Source: Bryobacterales bacterium
GTDB lineage: Bacteria > Acidobacteriota > Terriglobia > Bryobacterales > Bryobacteraceae
Reading direction: 5' to 3'
Assembly (NCBI GenBank): GCA_019261985.1
Contig: JAFAQY010000053.1
Coordinates: 1-64,000, forward strand
DNA length: 64,000 nucleotides
This document shows positions 1 through 7,040 of the stretch, one piece after another. The notes beneath the pieces were generated by a model. The model was not told the origin of the DNA. It saw only the letters and a list, made by a program, of their open reading frames with translations, and made no database searches. Position numbers and translations under genes: made by a program. Numbering within the stretch: position 1 is the first letter of the stretch; every line of letters begins with the position of its first letter.

Positions 1-111
1 CACTGGTCTACCGCCGGAGCCAACTCGATCATTGCCCTACGCTGCTGTCGGCTCAGTGGTCGGTTTCAGGATTTTTGGGAACGTCGTTCGGAGCGCAGGA
101 AGGCCGCGTGA
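1..111 (+). CDS. C-terminal end of a transposase, probably ISKra4 family (cut by the left edge)
   Basis: A frame open from the first base ends at a TGA at 109-111 and encodes 36 residues beginning HWSTAGANSIIALRCC and continuing with an SGRFQDFW motif. The block WS.AGAN.IIALRCC..SGRF.DFW matches my memory of the last conserved block of ISKra4-type transposases. The catalytic part lies outside the window, so I cannot say whether the gene is intact. Bases 112-316 hold no convincing gene and probably contain the end of the element. The family name is inferred from the motif only. Confidence 0.55.
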   Translation, partial: HWSTAGANSIIALRCCRLSGRFQDFWERRSERRKAA

Positions 112-316
112 CCCGCTTTCAGATCATTTTTCTGTCGTGCGCCCGGAATCGGGTGATCCCGTGCGGCGCAATTCCGCGGCCGCTATCGCTGAATAGCGCT
201 CGCGGCGGAACCCCAAGCCGCGGAGCGGGGATAGGTGCTGACGGATGCGAGCCGGGAGGACTGGCCGGAGACGTGCCCCGCGCCGCCGAGGAGGATGCGC
301 GGAAGACTACGGGCAT

Positions 317-1138
317 CTACCGGAAAAAGCCGGCGAACGCGATGATGAAGATGCCGAATAGGATGCGGTATCCGACGAAGAAATTCAGGCTCCGGCGGCG
401 GAGGAAATTTAGGAAGAACGCGATGGTGGCGCATCCGGTAATGGCGCTAATCAATATTCCCAGCAGGAACGCGGTCCGCATCTCCGGGGTGATGCCGCCT
501 TCATGCTTCATCAGGTCCCACATGTCTTTTGCGGCCGCGCCCAAGATAACCGGCGTCGAGAGTAAAAACGAAAAACGAGCGGCCGATGGGCGGTCAACAT
601 CGCGTAACAAACCAGCGGAGATGGTGATGCCGCTCCGCGAAACACCGGGAATGACCGCGATGGCCTGCGCAAAGCCGATCACGACCGAATCGATCACGGA
701 TATGTGCGACAAATCCCTTTTCTTGGTTCCGATCCGTTCGGCGAACCACATGAAGAGTCCGATGACAATCATAGTGGCCGCGATTACGTACGGTCCGCGC
801 AGCGAGGTTTCGGCTTGCTTTTGGAACAGCAGCCCTGCGATGGCAGCGGGTATGGTGCCGATGATGAGCAGCCATAGGAGGTGGCGATTGCGCTGGATCT
901 CCGGATCGCCTCCGGCGTTAATCCCAAGTCCCTGACCGATGACTTGAACCCAGTCGCGGAAGAAGTAAATCAGAACGGCGGCCAAGGTGCCGACGTGAAG
1001 CGCGATATCATAGCTGAGTCCAGGATCGGGCCAGCCGAACAAGCGGGGCAAAATGGCCAGATGCGCAGTGCTGCTGACGGGCAGAAACTCGGTGAGGCCC
1101 TGGACGATGCCCAGGAGAATCACTTCGATTAGGGGCAT
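317..1138 (-). CDS. uppP: Undecaprenyl-diphosphatase UppP (BacA)
   Basis: This integral membrane phosphatase converts undecaprenyl pyrophosphate to the monophosphate, recycling the lipid carrier for peptidoglycan and other envelope polymers. The 273-residue length is normal for the family. The N-terminal motif QGLTEFLPVSSTAHL (Glu17) and the second active-site motif PGVSRSG near residue 175 are both present, separated by many hydrophobic segments. The frame is open far upstream, to 1795, but that extension lies antisense to ppa and is not UppP-like, so I place the start at the ATG at 1138. It is transcribed divergently from ppa. Recognition is secure. Confidence 0.96.
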   Translation of the reverse strand: MPLIEVILLGIVQGLTEFLPVSSTAHLAILPRLFGWPDPGLSYDIALHVGTLAAVLIYFFRDWVQVIGQGLGINAGGDPEIQRNRHLLWLLIIGTIPAAIAGLLFQKQAETSLRGPYVIAATMIVIGLFMWFAERIGTKKRDLSHISVIDSVVIGFAQAIAVIPGVSRSGITISAGLLRDVDRPSAARFSFLLSTPVILGAAAKDMWDLMKHEGGITPEMRTAFLLGILISAITGCATIAFFLNFLRRRSLNFFVGYRILFGIFIIAFAGFFR

Positions 1139-1177
1139 AGGTTTCAGGGTAGCGCGATCGGAGCGCTGGTTTCGGAC

Positions 1178-1720
1178 ATGAGGCCAATATCGCTGACGGA
1201 TTTGGATCCCGGCCGAGGCTGCCCGGATGTGGTGCGGATGGTGGTCGAGATCCCGAGGCATTCGACCAATAAATACGAATACGACAAGGAACTCGGCGTG
1301 TTCAGGCTGGATAGGACGCTTTACTCGCCGGTGCATTATCCGGGCGACTACGGATTTGTGCCCGGCACTCTGGCGGGGGATGGGGACCCGTTCGACGTCC
1401 TGGCGCTTACCGAGGAGCCGACATTTCCGGGGTGCATGATCGAAGTTCGACCGCTTGGGGTTCTGGAGATGGTAGACCGGGCCGAGGGCGATGCAAAAAT
1501 ATTGGCGGTTCCTACCGGGGACCCTCGTTATAAAGAGGTGCTCGAGATCCGCGATGTCCCGCCACATGTTCGGAGGGAGATCGAGCATTTCTTCCAAATC
1601 TACAAAGAGCTGGAGAACAAGAAGGTACTCACGCGAGGCTGGCGGTCGAGGAAGACCGCTTGTCGCTCGATCCGTGCTGCCAGGGAGAGGTATTTGAAAA
1701 CGCGGCCTGCTCCTATCTGA
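1178..1720 (+). CDS. ppa: Inorganic pyrophosphatase (family I)
   Basis: This soluble enzyme hydrolyses pyrophosphate to phosphate and pulls biosynthetic reactions forward. The 180-residue protein has the family I signature DGDPFDVLAL, the substrate-binding stretch EIPRHSTNKYEYDKE, the YPGDYGFVP motif and the late YKELENKKV motif, so the metal and pyrophosphate ligands look complete. It lies head to head with uppP about 40 bp away. The two genes share a theme, since UppP acts on a pyrophosphate lipid, but co-regulation is only inferred. The first roughly 20 residues are less conserved and a start at the internal Met (VRMVVEIP) is possible. Confidence 0.93.
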   Translation: MRPISLTDLDPGRGCPDVVRMVVEIPRHSTNKYEYDKELGVFRLDRTLYSPVHYPGDYGFVPGTLAGDGDPFDVLALTEEPTFPGCMIEVRPLGVLEMVDRAEGDAKILAVPTGDPRYKEVLEIRDVPPHVRREIEHFFQIYKELENKKVLTRGWRSRKTACRSIRAARERYLKTRPAPI

Positions 1721-1901
1721 GAGGGCGGACGCGCGACACGTGCGGAAAAGCAGATTCCTTAGGGGTTCGCGCCGCCGCCGGATGAAGCTGGCCACAGCAC
1801 CAAGGGCCGGCTTGTCGCAATTTTGCGATTACCGAAGAACATTCGATCGTGACTGGCTCTCCCGGCATGCGAAGGCGAGCCGACTCGCCGCTGCGATAAG
1901 G

Positions 1902-2269
1902 TCAGTAGCTAAACTTAACTGTTCCAAAGCTCCGACTCATCCAGTTTAGGTCCAACTCGTCGTTTAGGGCATCCGTATACCCAGTGTCGGCGTTTTCGTT
2001 GGCTCCTTCAGCCAGAACATGGATCAGTTTTTTCCATTTGTTCGCTAGTTCGACAGAGCCTGCCCACAATACGAACTCAGGATGTTTATCGCCGATGTTT
2101 ATCATCGCGCGAATCTTGTCCTCCCTCTCGCTGGACTAGGTTCGGGGTTCTTCCATTTGCTGATCTGAGTTGGCGACACCCCGAGGCGAAAAGCGAGTTC
2201 CCTCTGACTGCAGGACAAAGTTGCAACGCAAGCTGCACGAACGCCTTGCTGTTTCAAGTCGATATTTGC
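1902..2269 (-). pseudogene. Frameshifted XRE-type helix-turn-helix regulator
   Basis: Two minus-strand frames join into one recognisable small DNA-binding protein. The first, open from 2269 to 2102, carries a helix-turn-helix: SQRELAFRLGVSPTQISKWK. About 20 bases further the coding signal moves to another frame reading EREDKIRAMINIGDKHPEF and then WAGSVELANKWKKLIHVLAE, down to the stop at 1902. Losing or gaining one base near 2130 would restore a continuous reading. The upstream part has no obvious start and begins inside the tail of the META/MliC gene. I recall intact proteins of this layout (HTH, then GIGD..PxFV..AGSVE..KW..L) as uncharacterised regulators. Calling it a pseudogene assumes the base sequence is correct. 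Confidence 0.6.
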
Positions 2270-2901
2270 TCAAATTCGATCACCACAGTGTTAAATAAAA
2301 TTGAAGCTGCGGGGACTTGGAACGCTGGTCGTACGGTTTTTGACCACTCGACGAGCACCATTGCGGGGGCGGTTGAATAGAACGTTGCACTTAACATGCT
2401 GTCGGGCCCCATACATCGATAGTTCACCGGACCTTTTGATGCCACACCGGATCGCAGCGCATCTTGCCCGCTGCTTCCAATGCGCTCGAATTCGTAAACC
2501 CCCTTGCCATCCATGAGGGACAAAAGGAGATGATCATCTCGGATCTGATACGACGTAATCAGTTCCAGATCCTGGCCCAGGCGTTCATTTGAGGACCCCG
2601 GCGGACACATTGCGCGCGTCAGCGCCACGGGACCGAATTGAATTTGGTTCGGAGCAGATGTTTTCCAGGCGCCAACTGCGCGATTACAATCGATTCGAGC
2701 GCTCAGGCTGCCATCGCTCCCGAACGAAATGGTGTACTTCGTTTTGTCGTCAGGCGATGCGGATTCGCCGTTCGCGCCCCGGAACTGTACAAGCTGCCAT
2801 GAAGTATTGGCCAAATCCGTCTTTTGCCGCGGTTGCGCGTGTAAACAGGCAGCCGCGGCTAAAAGCGCCCGAACGTGAGTTGACTTGCTCCAATTACTCA
2901 C
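2254..2901 (-). CDS. Exported META-domain protein with a truncated MliC-like C-terminus
   Basis: The 215-residue protein starts with a short hydrophobic export signal (VRALLAAAACLHAQ). A META/HslJ-like domain follows at about residues 28-135, with the typical opening NTSWQLVQF and the segment LTRAMCP. From about residue 158 the sequence VNYRCMGPDSMLSATFY resembles MliC, a periplasmic inhibitor of C-type lysozyme. The MliC part stops abruptly after PAFQVPAAS and is replaced by an unrelated tail, so that domain is probably incomplete. The start is a GTG overlapping the stop of the upstream SYLF gene (GTGAGTAA), which suggests translational coupling. Role inferred: envelope stress or lysozyme tolerance. 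Confidence 0.75.
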   Translation of the reverse strand: MSNWSKSTHVRALLAAAACLHAQPRQKTDLANTSWQLVQFRGANGESASPDDKTKYTISFGSDGSLSARIDCNRAVGAWKTSAPNQIQFGPVALTRAMCPPGSSNERLGQDLELITSYQIRDDHLLLSLMDGKGVYEFERIGSSGQDALRSGVASKGPVNYRCMGPDSMLSATFYSTAPAMVLVEWSKTVRPAFQVPAASILFNTVVIEFEQIST

Positions 2902-3619
2902 CTACCGGAGCTCCTTGGCGTATCTCCTTAGGTGACAATCTAGACAGCAGAGCGATTAACTGCGCGCCGCCCGGAGTCGGCTGGAGATTTGGGTCGCGAA
3001 CAATCTGCCTCGTCGTCAGCCGCTTGCCGTACAGTCTCTGATTCGAATCAATGTCCTGTCTTAGGGTGGCTCCCTTGAGCGAGACACCAGCGAACACGCC
3101 GCGAGAGCGGGACCAGGAAAGAATCTGGGCCCGCATCAGGGCATCCGTTTGGGCCGTGGTCGCGCGGCCAACCGGACCCGCCGCCGCTTCCGCTGCTCCG
3201 CCCAGCGTGAACTTGCTGGCCATCAGTCCGTCCACGCCCCTGGTATTCATCACCAGCATGATGACATCGGTTGCCATCCCTCCTGCTTGAAAACCAAAGC
3301 TGCCGCCCTCGATACGAACCGTCGCGGGCGCGCTCCAGCCCTCCTTGGTGGTATTCCGGCACGAGAGATAGCCTTTACCATACTGAGCTCCGAGGACGAA
3401 AGCGCCTTTTACTAAGCTAGGGATAATGACGATGCAATGAGCCCTGTCGAGCAGATTCTGAGGGATCGCCCTATCGGGTGTTCTCATCACTTCATCGAGC
3501 ACTGCCGTAGCATCTTCCAAGCGTTGTGTGTGCTTACCCGCTTCCACGCCTTGTTCGTGCTTATCCGCGCCGAACGCGGCAGGAATGCTGAGGGCCATGA
3601 GAAGGGCACAAAGCTTCAT
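2894..3619 (-). CDS. SYLF-domain (YSC84-like) exported lipid-binding protein
   Basis: A 241-residue protein with a clear signal peptide (MKLCALLMALSIPAAFGA) followed by a SYLF/DUF500 domain. Recognisable parts are the DRAIPQNLLDRAHCIVIIPS opening, the stretch GGSFGFQAGGMATDVIML, and the GRATTAQTDALMRAQILSWS..RGVFAGVSL core. Family members bind phosphoinositides in eukaryotes; the bacterial role is unknown and probably envelope-associated. It is the first gene of a two-gene unit with the META/MliC protein, overlapping it by 8 bp. Confidence 0.9.
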   Translation of the reverse strand: MKLCALLMALSIPAAFGADKHEQGVEAGKHTQRLEDATAVLDEVMRTPDRAIPQNLLDRAHCIVIIPSLVKGAFVLGAQYGKGYLSCRNTTKEGWSAPATVRIEGGSFGFQAGGMATDVIMLVMNTRGVDGLMASKFTLGGAAEAAAGPVGRATTAQTDALMRAQILSWSRSRGVFAGVSLKGATLRQDIDSNQRLYGKRLTTRQIVRDPNLQPTPGGAQLIALLSRLSPKEIRQGAPVGE

Positions 3620-3744
3620 ATAACTGCCTCCTACGTCTGTCCAACTTGCGGCTGTTACGGTCCGCGAATCCGCCCTCTACCCCTATGAGAGCCAGAGAGC
3701 TTCCCGCGTTTCGGGAGCGCATTCTGGCGGCGACGGCAACGAAT

Positions 3745-4107
3745 CTAGTTCGTCACGTCGTCCGTGCGGCTATCTTCCCTCACCGGCACGTATAACTCGT
3801 ACCACCATTTTTGCGCCGCGCTGTTTTCGTATTTCTTCAGCGCGTCCAAGCTCTCGAATTCCATGACAATAGCTTGCTTGAATCCCTCCTGGCCTTGGTA
3901 CCTGACGTTTCTTGTCCATACCCGCTTTAGACCGGGAAACTTCGCAGGAAGCTGCTGGACCGCATCCACCACGGCCTTGATCTGCTCCGGCGTTGCGTCC
4001 ACTTTCCACTTGACCTGAATAATGTGAATGACTGTGGAAGGCGCTTCACCCCAAGCCGCCGCCGCAAACAGGAATAAGCACAATATGATCCCAAGAGCCG
4101 TTTTCAT
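3745..4107 (-). CDS. Exported Dabb (stress-responsive A/B barrel) domain protein
   Basis: A 120-residue protein with an N-terminal signal peptide (MKTALGIILCLFLFAAAAWG) followed by one ferredoxin-like Dabb domain: VIHIIQVKWKVDATPEQI, then a FPGLKRVWTRN strand and the EGFKQAIVMEFESLDAL segment. Dabb domains dimerise and occur in stress-induced proteins and some monooxygenase-like enzymes. No catalytic residue can be assigned here. Export of a Dabb domain to the periplasm is somewhat uncommon. The gene stands alone, about 125 bp upstream of the start of the SYLF gene. Confidence 0.85.
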   Translation of the reverse strand: MKTALGIILCLFLFAAAAWGEAPSTVIHIIQVKWKVDATPEQIKAVVDAVQQLPAKFPGLKRVWTRNVRYQGQEGFKQAIVMEFESLDALKKYENSAAQKWWYELYVPVREDSRTDDVTN

Positions 4108-4157
4108 ATTCCCGATGATGCCATGCTCCTCAAACCCGCGACGCCATTAACCCGGGT

Positions 4158-4252
4158 GGAGCAGGCTTTAGCCTGCAACCTGGGCTTCAGCCCAGGCCAG
4201 TGCGCGAGCTGAAGCTCCCGTTGCAGGCTAAAGCCGGGCTAAAGCCTGCTCC
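4158..4252. repeat. Cluster of imperfect palindromes (GCTTTAGC / GCTGAAGC family)
   Basis: Four inverted-repeat units lie side by side: GCAGGCTTTAGCCTGC, CTGGGCTTCAGCCCAG, GAGCTGAAGCTC, and GGCTAAAGCC followed by GGGCTAAAGCCTGC. All share a core in which AGC and GCT arms surround a short TTT/TGA/AAA centre. Related palindromes occur elsewhere in the window (16181, 29173, 30248, 31977, 37241, 39075, 61609). The outer ends GGAGCAGGC and GCCTGCTCC pair with each other, so the whole block could fold as a branched structure. Confidence 0.85.
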
Positions 4253-4377
4253 GCCTCTGACGGGCCGGCGGCGGCCGCACGAGGCTGGTTTTGGCGCGCC
4301 GCTTCTGCCCTGTGACGCTGTAACTTCGCGGAACTCGCACGGTACTTACACCGTAGATAGGAGAAAGAGGAGACCTT

Positions 4378-5187
4378 ATGCGAACGCGCCTCGGCATTGC
4401 GACTTTAGCGAGTATCTCTGTGCTGCTGCAAAGCTGCGCCGAATTGGCGCTGGATGGCGCATGGAATTCCGCCCAGGAGGATTTCCACTACACTTACCCG
4501 CTGAATGCCGGCGGCCGGCTCGAAGTCGAAAACCAGAACGGACTGATCGACATTTCGGGCTGGGATCAGAACATGGTGGATATCACCGGGACCAAATACG
4601 CTTCTACCTCAGACCGGCTGAAGGAGCTGCGAGTCGAGACCTCCACCTCCCCCGGCTCGGTGAGCGTGCGCACGGTCCGCTCCGATTCCCTGTGGGGAAA
4701 CGGAGGAGTGCGCTATTCAATCCGCGTGCCGCGGCGTACGGAGCTTTCAAGAATCGTGAGCTCCAACGGCCGGATTCAGATCGATGGCGTGGAGGGTACG
4801 GCTCGCCTGCGTACATCCAATGGAGCGATCCGCGCGCTCGGGGCGAAGGGCGCGCTCGAGGCCGAGACATCTAATGGCGCTGTGGAGGCGACCGATATAA
4901 GCGGCCCGGCGACCGTGCACACCTCGAATGGAAGAATCGAACTCACGTTTGACACTGTTGCAGAGGTTCGCGCCGGCACGTCGAACGGCGCGATCACTCT
5001 GCGGCTCCCGGCGGGCGCGGGCGCGGCGGTCCGCGCCCGCACGTCGAATGGCGCCATTCAGTCGGACTTCGACGTTACTGCCCATGGCGTCATCTCCAAA
5101 CACCGGCTGGAAGGCACCCTTGGCGCCGGCGGCCCGCTGCTGGATCTCAGCACATCCAATGGCCCGATCCGGGTTTTAAGGCGCTAG
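4378..5187 (+). CDS. DUF4097-type beta-repeat lipoprotein
   Basis: A 269-residue protein with a lipobox ending at Cys20 (LLQSC), so it is probably membrane-anchored outside the cytoplasm. The body is a run of about eight repeats of some 19-20 residues with the signature SNG-x-I: NQNGLIDISG, SSNGRIQIDG, TSNGAIRALG, TSNGAVEATD, TSNGRIELTF, TSNGAITLRL, TSNGAIQSDF and TSNGPIRVLR. DUF4097 proteins are thought to form a right-handed beta-helix, and their function is unknown. An AGGAGA-type ribosome site precedes the ATG. It converges on the minus-strand operon at 5184-6788, overlapping by 4 bp. Confidence 0.9.
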   Translation: MRTRLGIATLASISVLLQSCAELALDGAWNSAQEDFHYTYPLNAGGRLEVENQNGLIDISGWDQNMVDITGTKYASTSDRLKELRVETSTSPGSVSVRTVRSDSLWGNGGVRYSIRVPRRTELSRIVSSNGRIQIDGVEGTARLRTSNGAIRALGAKGALEAETSNGAVEATDISGPATVHTSNGRIELTFDTVAEVRAGTSNGAITLRLPAGAGAAVRARTSNGAIQSDFDVTAHGVISKHRLEGTLGAGGPLLDLSTSNGPIRVLRR

Positions 5188-5444
5188 CGCGCGGCTCCGC
5201 CGTCGTTTGCCGGCGCGCCGTTCGCTGCATCGCCAGAGGTTGCGCCCGCGGAAAACTGCTCCGCGGCGCCGGCGGAAAAAGCGTTGCCCGTGAGATTCAT
5301 CGCAACGCCTCCTCCGCCGCTCCCTGGCGCTTCTCCTCCCGATAAGCCGCCGCTTGCCACGCCGGAACTGAGCGCAGCGCCCGGCGCTCGCGTCAGGCTA
5401 GAAGCCTGAAAGAGTTCATCTGGTAACTCGACAGTAAATCGCAT
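5184..5444 (-). CDS. Small Gly/Ala/Ser-rich protein of unknown function
   Basis: An 86-residue protein beginning MRFTVELPDELFQASSLTR and continuing into a low-complexity Gly/Ala/Ser region (SGGLSGG, GSGGGG, repeated SAGA). It has no cysteine, no membrane segment and no known domain. I chose the ATG at 5444 because AAGGAGG sits five bases upstream; an upstream in-frame Met at 5459 lacks such a site. It is the last gene of a three-gene unit, 11 bp after its neighbour. The ordered N-terminus plus flexible tail could suit a secreted peptide or precursor, but nothing proves this. Confidence 0.6.
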   Translation of the reverse strand: MRFTVELPDELFQASSLTRAPGAALSSGVASGGLSGGEAPGSGGGGVAMNLTGNAFSAGAAEQFSAGATSGDAANGAPANDGGAAR

Positions 5445-5455
5445 GGCAGCCTCCT

Positions 5456-5710
5456 TCAAGCGATAATCGCGTACCGCGCCTCAAACTGCACGTTCGCGGC
5501 CGTCAGATTGGTGATCGTAATCCAGTAAGTGACGTGCGCGGGATCGGCGCGCTCAATTGCGACGTTCCAATCCACCTCGGCCGCACCGGGGCGGGCCGTA
5601 TCCGGCACCACTTCCCACAGCACGTGCTGGTTTGCGTCCCAATTGAAGGTGAACCAGCGCTGCGTCTGGCTCGGCGATAGCGTTCCGCGAAATTGAACTC
5701 CCGTTGTCAT
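5456..5710 (-). CDS. Stand-alone copy of the C-terminal beta domain of the upstream putative peptidase
   Basis: An 84-residue protein with a strong ribosome site (GGAGAAGC) before the ATG at 5710. Throughout its length it resembles residues 265-348 of the protein encoded just upstream. Both read GVQ[F/W].GT, then RWFTFNW, [D/T]..RPGAAE, W[N/D]VAIERA, and YWIT[I/V]TNLT near the end. This suggests duplication of an accessory, perhaps adhesion or substrate-binding, beta-sandwich domain. It carries no signal peptide. I know no described function for the family. Confidence 0.75.
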   Translation of the reverse strand: MTTGVQFRGTLSPSQTQRWFTFNWDANQHVLWEVVPDTARPGAAEVDWNVAIERADPAHVTYWITITNLTAANVQFEARYAIIA

Positions 5711-5741
5711 GGTGCTTCTCCTTTTCTCGTTATTGAAAATG

Positions 5742-6788
5742 TTAAATTCGGCCCAGAACGCAGTAGCGTCCTTCAAACGTGACAGGTACCGGAGTCAGGT
5801 TGGTGACCGTGATCCAGTACGTCAAATAGTTCCCGGATGCCCGCTCGATAGCGACGTCCCAAGTGAGTTCCGCCGCTCCAGGCCGCGGAACCGTAGGCAG
5901 CATTCGCCACACCACCAGCTCCCATTCGTTCCAATTAAAGGTGAACCAGCGCGCGGACGAGTTCGCGGCCACCGTGCCGGTCCACTGCACGCCGATACGC
6001 GGATATGCGTAGTTGGGCCATGCCGGAACGGCGCACGCCGCTGCCTGATTCGACCAGAAGGACTGAACGGTGACTCCGTTCAGCACTCCCGTAGACGAGC
6101 AAACGTCGCCGATCTCGCACCAGCCGCCCTGGTTGCAAGTGCCCGCTACACCGAGCCACGCGCTGCCTTCCGGATCGGTCGCCGACTCAACCACTTCGTG
6201 GCTCAAAATCGTGGTGATGGACCCGAGGTTGCCGTTGTTGGTGATCCAGGCGAAATGGATTCTTTGTCCCGCGCGCGTGTAGTACGTGTGCTCCCCAATA
6301 AAATTGGCATTGCTGGAACTCACTCCCTGCGGCATGATCACGCAATACAGCGTCTGGTTGTCAACGTCCGGACCGGGGATGGTTCCGGCGGTGATTTGGC
6401 CGTCGATGAAGTTGCTAACCTGCGAATCGGTGAAGCTGTTGGGCGGGTTGGATGAGGTGATGACGGCGGAGCCGCGCACAAATCCGCGTCCAATTCCGCG
6501 GTATTGCGCAAGTCCGGTCATGTATGAGCTAACCATCATGTTTTGGCAGGCCGCGGTAATTTGCGCCGCGGACGGATTAGGGTTGGCGGTCCAGGCATTG
6601 CCCCAGTAAATCAGGAACACCTGCGTAACTTGCAATACCGTGCCGCCGTTGTCCACGAATTTCGCGGCTGCTCCAGCGCCCCCGAGCGGCGCCACGCTCG
6701 GCTCAATGACGCACGCCTCCCCAGCGTACAGTCCTGAATGAACTACACCGCCGTGTACCTCGGGCGCTTCAACCGCTTTTGTCGGCAT
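5742..6788 (-). CDS. Phi-1/EXORDIUM-like putative metallopeptidase with accessory C-terminal domain
   Basis: A 348-residue protein preceded by an ideal AAGGAGG ribosome site. Residues about 45-255 resemble bacterial relatives of the plant phosphate-induced protein family: a VFLIYWG opening strand, then LSHEVVESATDP (HEVVE at 197-201), CEIGDVC (EIGD at 225-228) and VQSFWSN. The HExxE plus downstream E.GD arrangement is compatible with a metal site, though activity is unproven. Residues 265-348 form a separate domain duplicated in the next gene. No signal peptide is evident; the first 45 residues look disordered. It heads a three-gene operon. Confidence 0.65.
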   Translation of the reverse strand: MPTKAVEAPEVHGGVVHSGLYAGEACVIEPSVAPLGGAGAAAKFVDNGGTVLQVTQVFLIYWGNAWTANPNPSAAQITAACQNMMVSSYMTGLAQYRGIGRGFVRGSAVITSSNPPNSFTDSQVSNFIDGQITAGTIPGPDVDNQTLYCVIMPQGVSSSNANFIGEHTYYTRAGQRIHFAWITNNGNLGSITTILSHEVVESATDPEGSAWLGVAGTCNQGGWCEIGDVCSSTGVLNGVTVQSFWSNQAAACAVPAWPNYAYPRIGVQWTGTVAANSSARWFTFNWNEWELVVWRMLPTVPRPGAAELTWDVAIERASGNYLTYWITVTNLTPVPVTFEGRYCVLGRI

Positions 6789-7040
6789 ACATTTTCCTCC
6801 TTAATTCGGACGATTTTTTGAAAAGCAATAACGGTGGTGCATGGCGGCTGCCACTGCCTTAACCCACGATTTACTGCAAAATCGCGCGCGATAAGCCGCA
6901 AAACGCAAACCGATCGGGTAGAGACTATCCGATTGGGTTGTGGGGCAAGATGCAATCCTGCGCGCGATTGCCAATCGCGCTGTTCGGGGTTGGCAGGAAC
7001 GCCGCAAGCCTCCGACTCCAGTTAGATAGACTGTTTACTC

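Noticed and set aside
75-935. Plus-strand open frame (286 codons)
   Set aside because: Mostly antisense to uppP.
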